Below are positions 27,969 to 36,776 of a stretch of 54,090 bases of DNA, piece after piece. Location: NCBI GenBank assembly GCA_001803395.1, contig MHBU01000018.1, forward strand, positions 20,648 through 74,737, in the 5' to 3' direction. Within the stretch, counting starts at the first letter, position 1. The number at the start of each line of letters is the position of its first letter. The notes under the pieces were generated by a model, which made no database searches, had not been told where the DNA came from, and saw only the letters and a program-made list of their open reading frames with translations. Position numbers and translations under genes: made by a program. Source of the stretch: Methylotenera sp. RIFCSPLOWO2_02_FULL_45_14 (GTDB taxonomy: Bacteria > Pseudomonadota > Gammaproteobacteria > Burkholderiales > Methylophilaceae).

Positions 27969-28310
27969 ATGACTACCGAAATTATTGTGCCTAATAACGA
28001 TGATAAAAACATTGCCACCATTACCCACTTGGGTGGCACGGTGTTTTCGTTCATCCCTGCCTTAATCGTGTGGTTACTTAAAAAAGATGATAGTGCATAC
28101 CTCACAGCACAGGCAAAAGAGGCACTGAATTTTCAGCTGACGGTTCTGTTGGCACAATTTGTTGCAGGCATTTTAGTGTGGCTTTTGATAGGATTTTTGT
28201 TAGTCCCCATTATTTGGCTAGCCAATATTGTTTTTTGTATTATCGCCGCCATCTCTACTAGCAAGGGCGAAACTTATCGCTATCCGCTAACTTTACGCCT
28301 AATCAATTAA
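27969..28310 (+). CDS. DUF4870 small membrane protein
   Basis: 113 residues from the ATG at 27969 (MTTEIIVPNNDDKN). DUF4870 features are clear: ATITHLGGTVFSFIPALIVWLLKKD, which I split as the first helix ending in the charged loop KKDDSAYL, then QAKEALNFQLTVLL and two hydrophobic helices ending in GETYRYPLTLRLI. Three transmembrane segments are expected. Function is unknown. It sits between ptsI and prlC with short gaps on both sides. Confidence 0.88.
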   Translation: MTTEIIVPNNDDKNIATITHLGGTVFSFIPALIVWLLKKDDSAYLTAQAKEALNFQLTVLLAQFVAGILVWLLIGFLLVPIIWLANIVFCIIAAISTSKGETYRYPLTLRLIN

Positions 28311-28334
28311 AGCCCAATTTAAGGATTTCCTGCT

Positions 28335-30377
28335 GTGACTATCGAAGCATTACAAAACAACCCACTATTGCATTTTTCTGGTCTACCTAAATTTAATGAA
28401 GTTAAAGCCGAGCATGTTTCCCCTGCCGTTGATTATTTGCTCAATGAAGCCAGGGCAACGATTACTGCACTTGCCAGTAGTGAAGCCACTGTTAGCTGGG
28501 ATAGTTTTGCAGAGAAACTTGAAGACATGGAAGAAAAGTTGTCACGTGCCTGGTCGCAAGTCGGCCACATGAACGCGGTGGTCAATAGCCCTGAGTTACG
28601 TGAGGCTTATAATGATAACTTATCTAAACTTACCGATTTCTACGCAGATTTAGGCCAAGATGAACGTCTTTATGCCAAATTTCGTGCCTTGCGCGCCAGC
28701 AATGAGTTTGATGCCCTCACGCCCGCTCAGAAAAAAATTATAGAAAACGAACTGCGTGATTTCCGTCTTGGTGGCGCTGAATTGCCTGCTGAGCAAAAAG
28801 CGCGCTTTAAAGCTATTCAAGAAGAGCTTTCAAAACTTTCATCCAAGTTTGAAGAAAATGTACTCGACACTACCAATGAATATGCGCTGTATGTAGAAGA
28901 TGCCAATACTTTACAAGGTATTCCCGAAGACGTGTTGCAAGCGGCATCCGAGGCGGCAAAAACTGATAGCAAATTGGGTTGGAAATTTACCTTACACTTT
29001 CCTTCTTATTTACCCGTACTGCAATACGCCGAAAATCGCCCCTTACGTGAAACGCTTTACCGCGCTTACGCCACGCGTGCTTCCGAGTTTGGCAACCCCG
29101 AATGGGATAACACGCCGATTATTATGCAAATTCTCAAATTACGTCATGAAGCAGCACAGCTACTTGGTTTTGCCAATTACGCTGAACTCTCAATCATCAC
29201 CAAAATGGCCGAATCCGCCCAGCATATAGAAGATTTTTTGCAAGACTTGGCTGCAAGAGCTAAGCCCTATGCCCTTAAAGACAAAGCAGAGCTTGATGAG
29301 TATGCAACAAAACTCGGCATTGTCGATATGCAAGCATGGGACGTTGCCTATGTTTCAGAGAAATTACGTGAAGAAAAATATGCGTTTTCTGACCTGGAAG
29401 TAAAACAGTACTTCCCGGAAAGTAAAGTACTTGCCGGCTTATTCAAAGTGGTGGAAACCATATTTGGTATACACGTGAGCCAAACTGAAGCCCCAGTGTG
29501 GCATGAAACTGCAAGTTTTTATGCTATTAATGACCATGCCGGAAAATTGATTGGTCAGTTCTATTTAGATTTGTACGCACGTAACAATAAACGTGGTGGC
29601 GCCTGGATGGATGAAGCCATCACGCGCCGCAAAGTGGCGGGTGAACTCACCATACCTGTGGCGTACTTAACCTGTAATTTTTCTGCACCAGTGGGTGATA
29701 AGCCAGCGCTGTTTACACACGATGAAGTGCTCACCATGTTCCATGAGTTTGGTCATGGCCTGCATCACATGCTGACTGAAGTTGATTACTACAGCGTATC
29801 TGGCATCAAAGGGGTGGAATGGGATGCCGTAGAACTTCCCAGCCAGTTCATGGAAAATTTTTGCTGGGAGTGGGAAGTGTTGCGCAATATGACCGCCCAC
29901 GTTGAAACTGGCGAGCAATTACCACGCACACTGTTTGATAAAATGGTCGCCGCTAAAAACTTTCAGGCCGGCATGCAAACCATGCGTCAAATTGAATTTT
30001 CATTGTTCGATATTCGCCTGCATAGTGAGTTTGACCCATATGGCTCAGCCACCGCACTAGACCTGATTGAATCGGTGCGTGATGAAGTGGCGGTAGTGCG
30101 CCCACCCAAATGGAACCGTTTTCCGCATAATTTTACCCATGTTTTTTCGGGTGGCTATGCTGCTGGCTATTACAGTTACAAATGGGCAGAGGTCTTATCC
30201 GCTGATGCCTACAGTATGTTTGAAGAAGACGGTGTTTTATCAAGAGAAGCTGGTCAACGCTACTGGCAAGAGATCCTGGCGCAAGGTGGCTCTCGTCCAG
30301 CACTGGAGTCATTTACTGCATTCCGTGGGCGTGAACCAAATATCGATGCACTGTTACGCCATAACGGCATGGTTTAA
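28335..30377 (+). CDS. prlC: Oligopeptidase A (M3 metallopeptidase)
   Basis: Cytoplasmic zinc peptidase that degrades signal peptides and other oligopeptides. It has 680 residues with a GTG start. The zinc motif HEFGHGLHHML is present; the third ligand lies downstream in the GVEWDAVELPSQFMENFCWE stretch. Length and the N-terminal NPLLHFSGLPKFNEV match the family. xth follows nine bases after its stop. Confidence 0.95.
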   Translation: MTIEALQNNPLLHFSGLPKFNEVKAEHVSPAVDYLLNEARATITALASSEATVSWDSFAEKLEDMEEKLSRAWSQVGHMNAVVNSPELREAYNDNLSKLTDFYADLGQDERLYAKFRALRASNEFDALTPAQKKIIENELRDFRLGGAELPAEQKARFKAIQEELSKLSSKFEENVLDTTNEYALYVEDANTLQGIPEDVLQAASEAAKTDSKLGWKFTLHFPSYLPVLQYAENRPLRETLYRAYATRASEFGNPEWDNTPIIMQILKLRHEAAQLLGFANYAELSIITKMAESAQHIEDFLQDLAARAKPYALKDKAELDEYATKLGIVDMQAWDVAYVSEKLREEKYAFSDLEVKQYFPESKVLAGLFKVVETIFGIHVSQTEAPVWHETASFYAINDHAGKLIGQFYLDLYARNNKRGGAWMDEAITRRKVAGELTIPVAYLTCNFSAPVGDKPALFTHDEVLTMFHEFGHGLHHMLTEVDYYSVSGIKGVEWDAVELPSQFMENFCWEWEVLRNMTAHVETGEQLPRTLFDKMVAAKNFQAGMQTMRQIEFSLFDIRLHSEFDPYGSATALDLIESVRDEVAVVRPPKWNRFPHNFTHVFSGGYAAGYYSYKWAEVLSADAYSMFEEDGVLSREAGQRYWQEILAQGGSRPALESFTAFRGREPNIDALLRHNGMV

Positions 30378-30386
30378 GGTTAAGTA

Positions 30387-31157
30387 GTGAAATTTGCGAC
30401 TTGGAATGTAAATTCTCTAAATGTCAGGTTGCCGCATGTGCTGGACTGGCTGCGTGATAACCAGCCAGATGTGCTTTGCCTGCAAGAAACCAAGCAAGAA
30501 GATAGTAAGTTTCCCTACGAGGCATTTAAGCTAGCAGGCTATCAGGCAGCCCATATCGGGCAAAAAACCTATAACGGTGTGGCTATTTTAAGTCGCCATA
30601 CTTTGACTGATATTCAGTGTAACATCCCAAATTTTAATGACGATCAACAGCGCGTAATTGCAGCGAACATCAACGATATTCGCGTTATTTGCGCTTATAT
30701 TCCAAATGGGCAGGCGGTGGGTTCTGACAAATATCAGTACAAAATGCGCTGGCTGAGTGCGCTGACAGATTGGCTTAAAATAGAACTGGCAGCGCATCCT
30801 AAGCTGCTGGTATTGGGGGACTACAATATTGCGCCAGAGGATCGAGATTGCCATGATCCTGCAGCATGGATAGACCAAGTGTTAGTATCTCCACCCGAGC
30901 GAGAAGCCTTTCAAAACCTGATTGCATTAGGCTTACATGATAGCTTTAGGTTGTTTGAACAACCGGAAAAAAGTTTTAGCTGGTGGGACTACCGCATGAT
31001 GGGTTTCAGGCGTAATTTCGGCATGCGTATCGATCATATATTAGTGAGCAAGGCACTTGAAGCTTTTTGCAAATCAGCGCACATAGACAAGGCGCCGCGT
31101 AAACTGGAGCGCCCCTCTGACCACACGCCGGTTGTATTAGAGGTTAGCTTTACCTAA
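30387..31157 (+). CDS. xth: Exodeoxyribonuclease III
   Basis: Mg-dependent apurinic/apyrimidinic endonuclease and 3'-5' exonuclease of base-excision repair. It has 256 residues with a GTG start. Family motifs are intact: KFATWNVNSLNVRLPHVLDW, LCLQETKQED, LGDYNIAPEDRD and RIDHILVS, with the terminal SDHTPVVLEV. It is convergent with the penicillin-binding protein gene, only 18 bases away, and no clear terminator lies between them. Confidence 0.95.
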   Translation: MKFATWNVNSLNVRLPHVLDWLRDNQPDVLCLQETKQEDSKFPYEAFKLAGYQAAHIGQKTYNGVAILSRHTLTDIQCNIPNFNDDQQRVIAANINDIRVICAYIPNGQAVGSDKYQYKMRWLSALTDWLKIELAAHPKLLVLGDYNIAPEDRDCHDPAAWIDQVLVSPPEREAFQNLIALGLHDSFRLFEQPEKSFSWWDYRMMGFRRNFGMRIDHILVSKALEAFCKSAHIDKAPRKLERPSDHTPVVLEVSFT

Positions 31158-31175
31158 CTGGTCATTTAATGTGGG

Positions 31176-33656
31176 TTAATGCGGGTTGAGAAACTTCTCG
31201 GCAGGATTGGCAACTGATTTTTGCGCCCCTTTTGGCTGTTGAGGTTCAGGGGGTTTTGAGTTGCTCGGTTTAGGTGTTAAAGCCATGTCCGGCTGTAACA
31301 TCCTTTGCGCCTGGCTGAGTGGCGGTTCATCAGAAGCTTCTGCATCGTCAAGCATGGATGGTAAAGGAATTTCAATTTCAGGAGGCGGGTTTTCATGATA
31401 GAAGTATTCGTAAATACCATTTTCGTCATTATCAGCACGAATGCCTGTTGTCGGGTCAATTCTTAGTTCCATCACACCATCTGGAATAGGGGTGTCATTG
31501 ATTGGTAAACCTCGCAATGCGGTTGCCATGTATTTAATCCAAATAGGTAGCGCTGCCGAGCCTCCTGTTTCACTCCCGCCAAGGCGCCGAGGTTTATCAA
31601 ATCCTACCCATGTAATGGCAACTTGCTTGGGGCTATACCCTGCAAACCAAGCGTCAAAATGGTCATTCGTTGTGCCGGTTTTGCCAGCAATATCGCTACG
31701 CCCTAATTGTAAAGCTTTAGTGGCTGTGCCGCGTTTAATCACATCTTGCATCATGGAATTCATGATAAACGCATTACGTGCATCAATCACGCGTGGTGCG
31801 CCATCTTTTGCCCGAACAAATTTTGTTTCTGAAATCACCTTGCCATTTTGATCTACAATTTTTGCAATTAAATAGGGTTTGACACGATAGCCGCCATTAG
31901 CAAAAACAGCATAAGCACTGGCCATTTGCCATGGCGTGGTAGAGCCGGCACCAAGTGCCATAGTAAGGTAAGCAGGATGGTCTTTTGCGGCAAAGCCAAA
32001 GCGGGTAATGTAGTCTTGCGCGTAATTGGGGCCTATCGTTTGTAAAACACGAATAGACACCATATTTTTAGATTTAACTAATGCTTGCCTTAAGCGAATC
32101 GGGCCATCAAACGTACTATCAAAATTTTGAGGTGACCACGCCTTACTACCAGTTTCGCCAGCCGAAAAATTTAAAGGCGCATCTTCTACAATAGTGGCTG
32201 GTGTAAATCCTTTTTCCAGCGCGGCAGAATAAACAAAAGGCTTAAAACTTGAACCTGGCTGGCGCTGTGCCTGCGTGACGTGGTTGAATTTATTAGTATT
32301 AAAATCAAAACCGCCAACTAAAGCACGGATTGCGCCTGTTTCAGGATCCAATGCCACTAGCGCAGATTCCACCTGTGGCAATTGTACGATACGCCAACCA
32401 TTGCTATTTTTGGATGATGCACTTTTTAATATGCGGATAATTGCACCTGGTTTTAATAACCGTTTTGCCGGGTCTTTTTCATTAAGCGCTTTTTCTACTA
32501 AGGCCAAACCTTTGCCAGTGATCTCAATATCGTCCCCACGTTTTGTATGCACTTGAATAGATTTTTGCGACAAGCTGGTAATAACTGCGGGTATTAGTCC
32601 ATTAGAGATATCAATTTCATCCAATGCGTCATTCCAGGCTTTTATTTTATCCTCAGAGGTAAGCGCTTCGATATTCAGTATTTTTTCAGGCCCACGATAG
32701 CCGTGGCGTAGATCATAGTCCAAAACACCTTCTCTAATTGCCACGTTTGCCGCTTCTTGATTCGCTTTAAGAATAGTGGTGTAAACATTCAAGCCGCTAC
32801 TGTAAATATCCTCTTGATATTGCGCATATAAACTTTCCCGCACAATTTCCGCAACGTAATCTGCGGCTAAGTCACGCGATTGTTTGGAAGTTTTAAAGCG
32901 CAACGGCTGTTTTAGCGCATCCTGATAGACCGGTTCTTTAATAAAACCATAGCGGTACATGTCATGCAACACTTCACGTTGGCGGCCAAGTGCCCGCTTA
33001 GGGTTGGTAAATGGGTTGTAACTGGAAGGTGCTTTGGGCAAGCCCGCTAATAAAGCGGTTTCTGCTAAATTTAATTTGTCTAATGGCTTGCCGTAATATA
33101 CTTGTGAAGCAGCGGCAAAGCCATAAGAGCGTTGCCCAAGATAGATTTGGTTAATGTAAAGTTCAAGTATTTTATCTTTACTTAAGCTGTTTTCAATTTT
33201 AATGGCGAGTAGCGCCTCATTGATCTTGGTAATGAGCGTGCGTTTGCCATTGGGCGGGGTGAAAAAGTTTTTAGCAACTTGCATGGTAATGGTGCTGGCA
33301 CCCTCGTGGCTTACCCCAGTCACATTGTTTTTAATCGCGCGCAATATGCCTTTAACATCAACACCGCTATGTTGATAAAAGCGACGGTCTTCGATGGCGA
33401 GCACAGCGTCCGTCATGTTTTTTGGTACATCCTCAATTTTAATGTAGGCGCGGCGTTCTTCGCCAAACTCGCCGATTAAATAGCCATCTTCAGAGTAAAC
33501 GCGCAATGGCAGTTTAGGGTGATAATCCGTCAGTGCCTCAAGTGAGGGCAGTGCCGGGTAAATAAGCGCTGCGGCGATGCCCACCAATGCAAATACTGAT
33601 AAGCTGCCAACCACTAAAGTTGAAAAAGAATACTGCCACCATTTATTGAGTGTCAT
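31176..33656 (-). CDS. mrcA: Penicillin-binding protein 1A (bifunctional)
   Basis: Class A PBP that polymerises and cross-links peptidoglycan. It has 826 residues. One N-terminal membrane anchor is followed by the GT51 transglycosylase domain (IEDRRFYQHSGVDVKG, EGASTITMQVAKNFF), a mid OB-like insert and the transpeptidase domain with SxxK in PGSSFKPFVYS, SxN in KSKNMVS and KTG in IAGKTGTTNDH. The C-terminal tail is Pro/Lys/Gln-rich. It is divergent from pilM, the usual betaproteobacterial and pseudomonad arrangement. Confidence 0.96.
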   Translation of the reverse strand: MTLNKWWQYSFSTLVVGSLSVFALVGIAAALIYPALPSLEALTDYHPKLPLRVYSEDGYLIGEFGEERRAYIKIEDVPKNMTDAVLAIEDRRFYQHSGVDVKGILRAIKNNVTGVSHEGASTITMQVAKNFFTPPNGKRTLITKINEALLAIKIENSLSKDKILELYINQIYLGQRSYGFAAASQVYYGKPLDKLNLAETALLAGLPKAPSSYNPFTNPKRALGRQREVLHDMYRYGFIKEPVYQDALKQPLRFKTSKQSRDLAADYVAEIVRESLYAQYQEDIYSSGLNVYTTILKANQEAANVAIREGVLDYDLRHGYRGPEKILNIEALTSEDKIKAWNDALDEIDISNGLIPAVITSLSQKSIQVHTKRGDDIEITGKGLALVEKALNEKDPAKRLLKPGAIIRILKSASSKNSNGWRIVQLPQVESALVALDPETGAIRALVGGFDFNTNKFNHVTQAQRQPGSSFKPFVYSAALEKGFTPATIVEDAPLNFSAGETGSKAWSPQNFDSTFDGPIRLRQALVKSKNMVSIRVLQTIGPNYAQDYITRFGFAAKDHPAYLTMALGAGSTTPWQMASAYAVFANGGYRVKPYLIAKIVDQNGKVISETKFVRAKDGAPRVIDARNAFIMNSMMQDVIKRGTATKALQLGRSDIAGKTGTTNDHFDAWFAGYSPKQVAITWVGFDKPRRLGGSETGGSAALPIWIKYMATALRGLPINDTPIPDGVMELRIDPTTGIRADNDENGIYEYFYHENPPPEIEIPLPSMLDDAEASDEPPLSQAQRMLQPDMALTPKPSNSKPPEPQQPKGAQKSVANPAEKFLNPH

Positions 33657-33859
33657 GAATAATATATTTTCTATTTAATTGATGCATAGTATGCCATTAT
33701 AAATTGCTCTGGCGAACACTGTGAATAAACTATGTAATAAAGACCTAAAATAGAGGTGTAAATAAAAAATTGCTTTACAGGGGTTAAACTTGTTGCTAGG
33801 ATTTAATGTAATTTATTAGAAACGTGCGTAACTAACGAAATCAGAAAAGGAATTTCAAT
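33657..33859. other. Divergent promoter region mrcA / pilM
   Basis: 203 AT-rich bases between the two divergent genes. Both promoters should lie here. No strong -35/-10 pair and no repeat was identified by eye. Confidence 0.35.
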
Positions 33860-34933
33860 TTGAAATTCAGCTTTTTTACAGAATCAACACCACCACTCAT
33901 CGGTATAGACATTAGTTCTACTTCCGTCAAGATGGTCGAACTCGGCAACGATAGTCGCGGCGGCTATAAGCTAGAGGGTTACTCAATCTCACCTTTGGCC
34001 AAAGACGCCATGGTTGATGGCAATGTGGGTGACCTTGACAAAGTGGCTGACGCAATCAAACTTGCGTGGAAGTTGCTTGGCTCGGGCGAGAGGCGTGTGG
34101 CGCTGGCTTTGCCTTCCTCTGCGGTGATCAGTAAAAAAGTCATCATGTCGGCTGGCTTGCGTGAACAAGACATGGAAGCTCAAGTCGAGGCTGAAGCAAA
34201 TCAATACATCCCGTTCCCGCTTGACGAAGTCAATATAGATTTTCAAGTGTTAGGCCCCACACCTAATAACCCTGATGAAGTTGAAGTGCTGATTGCAGCA
34301 GCGCGTAAAGAAAAAATTGAAGACCGTGTAGTAGCAGCAGAAAGCGCAGGGCTCAAAGTAGTCATCATGGATGTCGAATCGTATGCTACGGAAGCAGCCT
34401 ATGCTTTGGTCGCAGGACAGTTGCCTGATTCTGGGCGTAAGCAAACTGTCATGATCGTCGATATTGGCGCCACCATGATGCACATCAATGTGTTGCATGA
34501 TAACAAACCCGTTTATGCACGTGAGCAAAATTTCGGCGGCAGTCAGTTGACGCAAGAAATTCAGCGTCGCTTTGGATTGTCATTAGAAGAAGCCGAGATT
34601 GCCAAGCGCAAAGGTGGCCTGCCAGAAACTTACGAAAGTGAAGTGCTGCAACCGTTTGTGCAGTTGCTGGCGATGGAAGTTGCAAGAGCGCTCCAGTTTT
34701 TCACTAGTTCAACACAATATCATCGTGTTGATCATATAGTGTTAGCCGGTGGCTGCGCTACAATTCCTGAAATTGACATTACGGTTCAAGATCGTACTCA
34801 GGTAAATACGCTAGTTGCAAACCCATTTCACAGCATGGGACTTGGCGCAAGAGTCAGGCAACAACAGGCAACAACAGATGCACCAGCGTTACTAATTGCT
34901 TGCGGACTGGCAATGCGAGGCTTAACGATATGA
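33860..34933 (+). CDS. pilM: Type IV pilus assembly ATPase-like protein PilM
   Basis: Actin-like cytoplasmic protein that docks on PilN to align the type IV pilus machine. It has 357 residues from a TTG start at 33860, supported by AAAAGGAA upstream. Actin-fold motifs are visible: PLIGIDISSTSVKMVEL at the N-terminus, VMIVDIGATMMHINVL in the middle and IVLAGGCATIPEID toward the end. It begins the pilMNOPQ operon; its stop overlaps the pilN start. Confidence 0.95.
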   Translation: MKFSFFTESTPPLIGIDISSTSVKMVELGNDSRGGYKLEGYSISPLAKDAMVDGNVGDLDKVADAIKLAWKLLGSGERRVALALPSSAVISKKVIMSAGLREQDMEAQVEAEANQYIPFPLDEVNIDFQVLGPTPNNPDEVEVLIAAARKEKIEDRVVAAESAGLKVVIMDVESYATEAAYALVAGQLPDSGRKQTVMIVDIGATMMHINVLHDNKPVYAREQNFGGSQLTQEIQRRFGLSLEEAEIAKRKGGLPETYESEVLQPFVQLLAMEVARALQFFTSSTQYHRVDHIVLAGGCATIPEIDITVQDRTQVNTLVANPFHSMGLGARVRQQQATTDAPALLIACGLAMRGLTI

Positions 34934-35517
34934 TACGTGTCAATCTACTCCCTCATCGTCAAATCAGAAGAGAAGCCAGGCAGCGTGAATTTGGCCTAAT
35001 GGCAATATTTACAGCCATCGCTGCCAGCGCAATTGTTTTTATGGGTTACACCGTTATCAATGGTCAAGTTGAAACACAATTAGAGCGCAATCAACGTTTA
35101 GATGCGGCTATTGTTAAGCTCGATAAAGAAATTGCAGACATCAAAGATTTAAAAGATCAAATCAGTGCCATGCTTGAGCGTAAACAGGTGGTTGAGAATT
35201 TACAAACTAATCGCAGCCAGGCTGTTGTTGTGTTTGATGAATTGAGTCGCCAATTACCAGAAGGCATGTACTTAAAAAGCGTTAAACAGCAAGGCAACGT
35301 TATTACAATTGAAGGAGTAGCCGATACCAACGCCAGGGTAGCAACGCTGGTGCGAAACTTTAATACATCAAATTGGCTAGAATCACCCGTTTTGATTGAA
35401 ATTAAGGCGGTGACGGTGAATAACGTAAAACATAATATGTTTACTTTAAAAGTGAATCTTAAAGCACCTAAGCTGGAAACTGAAGATGCTAAGCCAAAAG
35501 ATGGAAGTCAATCATGA
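34930..35517 (+). CDS. pilN: Type IV pilus assembly protein PilN
   Basis: Bitopic inner-membrane protein whose N-terminal peptide binds PilM. It has 195 residues from the ATG at 34930 (MIRVNLLPHRQIRREARQRE), which carries the conserved IRVNLLP motif; the upstream ATG at 34900 lies inside pilM and is rejected. One membrane segment (FTAIAASAIVFMGYTVI) is followed by a coiled coil (about 45-95) and a ferredoxin-like domain. ATGA overlaps occur at both ends of the gene. Confidence 0.95.
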   Translation: MIRVNLLPHRQIRREARQREFGLMAIFTAIAASAIVFMGYTVINGQVETQLERNQRLDAAIVKLDKEIADIKDLKDQISAMLERKQVVENLQTNRSQAVVVFDELSRQLPEGMYLKSVKQQGNVITIEGVADTNARVATLVRNFNTSNWLESPVLIEIKAVTVNNVKHNMFTLKVNLKAPKLETEDAKPKDGSQS

Positions 35518-36170
35518 AATTAGATGATTTCAGTAATATAGACATCAATAATGCCGGTAGTTTACCTGCGCCAGTTAAAGCGGTGTTGTTGACAGGCGTT
35601 TTTTTGGTGTTGGTTGCGCTCGGATATTATTTTTTATGGAGCCCAGCGTTGGAGTCGCTGGATACTGAGAAAAATAAAGAGCAGGAGTTAAGAAAAGTTT
35701 TTTTAGATAAAAAAAGTCAAGCCATCAATCTAGAAGCTTACCGAGCGCAAATGGTAGAGATTGAAAAAACATTTGGTGCTTTATTAAAACAGTTGCCAGA
35801 TAGATCTCAAATGGATGGCTTGCTAACAGATATTAACCAAGCTGGATTAAGCCGGGGTTTGGAATTTGAGTTATTTAAACCGGGACAAGAGTCTCAGGCA
35901 GATTTCTATGCTGAAATGCCGATATCAATAAAATTGCTGGGTACTTATCATGATTTAGGTGCCTTTGCGACAGACATCTCAAAACTGTCCCGCATCGTAA
36001 CTTTGGGTGATATTTCTGTTGCAAATCAAAATAAAGATGTTAAACCATCATCTACGGATGCGGTGTTGGTCATGGAGGCGGCTGCTAAAACTTATCGTTA
36101 TTTAGATGCAGATGAAGTGGCCGCAAAACGCAAAGCGGCTAAAGATAAAGCTAGCAAGAAAGGTAAATAA
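35514..36170 (+). CDS. pilO: Type IV pilus assembly protein PilO
   Basis: Partner of PilN in the inner-membrane alignment complex. It has 218 residues. A short cytoplasmic tail and one membrane segment (VLLTGVFLVLVALGYYFLW) precede a coiled coil and a periplasmic domain with QLPDRSQMDGLLTDINQAG and FKPGQE, conserved in PilO. The C-terminus is Lys/Ala-rich. It overlaps pilN by four bases; pilP follows after five bases. Confidence 0.95.
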   Translation: MKLDDFSNIDINNAGSLPAPVKAVLLTGVFLVLVALGYYFLWSPALESLDTEKNKEQELRKVFLDKKSQAINLEAYRAQMVEIEKTFGALLKQLPDRSQMDGLLTDINQAGLSRGLEFELFKPGQESQADFYAEMPISIKLLGTYHDLGAFATDISKLSRIVTLGDISVANQNKDVKPSSTDAVLVMEAAAKTYRYLDADEVAAKRKAAKDKASKKGK

Positions 36171-36175
36171 TCCCC

Positions 36176-36718
36176 GTGAGTGATTGCCTAAAACCGAAAT
36201 TAACATCGAATACATACTTAAAGCTAGTTTTAAGTTGCCTGTTAACGGTAGCGTTGGTTGCATGTAGTGGTAATGATGGCGATGATCTTGACCAGTATAT
36301 GCGTGATGCCGCTAAAGATGTAAAGCCTAAAATCAAGCCGCTACCTGAAGTGAAGCCTTATTTGGCATTGCAATATAACGCAGATGGTGTTTTGATCGAC
36401 CCGTTTCGAGCACGTAAGGCTATTAGCAAATCAGGTGTGCTGCAACCTAATTCAAATAGACCCAAAGAGCCTATGGAGTCTTATCCGCTTGAAAGCCTGA
36501 AGTACGTCGGCATGCTATCAAAAAGCAAGCTGACTTATGCGCTACTTAAAACGCCTGATAACGCAGTGCAACAAGTTAAGCTTGGCAATTATGTCGGTCA
36601 GAATTTTGGTAGAGTCACGCAAATTACGGGTAGCGAAATTGTACTTAAAGAAATAGTACAGGATGATCTTTCTGGTGATTGGGTAGAGCGCATTTCAACT
36701 TTAGCGTTACAAGAGTAA
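36176..36718 (+). CDS. pilP: Type IV pilus lipoprotein PilP
   Basis: Lipoprotein connecting the PilNO complex to the secretin PilQ. It has 180 residues with a GTG start. The signal LVLSCLLTVALVACSGNDG has a lipobox LVAC. The HR domain (about 100-175) includes YPLESLKYVGML and the beta strands KLGNYVGQNFGRVTQI. Its place between pilO and pilQ is the standard order. Confidence 0.93.
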   Translation: MSDCLKPKLTSNTYLKLVLSCLLTVALVACSGNDGDDLDQYMRDAAKDVKPKIKPLPEVKPYLALQYNADGVLIDPFRARKAISKSGVLQPNSNRPKEPMESYPLESLKYVGMLSKSKLTYALLKTPDNAVQQVKLGNYVGQNFGRVTQITGSEIVLKEIVQDDLSGDWVERISTLALQE

Positions 36719-36732
36719 TTTAAGAAATTAGT

Positions 36733-36764
36733 AATCCATGGAGTTAAGAATCCATGAAATTAAG
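36733..36764. repeat. Short tandem repeat in the pilQ leader
   Basis: AATCCATGGAGTTAAG (36733-36748) is followed at once by AATCCATGAAATTAAG (36749-36764), a 16-base duplication with two changes. Each unit includes an ATG, so the pilQ leader has several possible start codons. Confidence 0.8.
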
Positions 36765-36776
36765 AAACAAGGTGAA

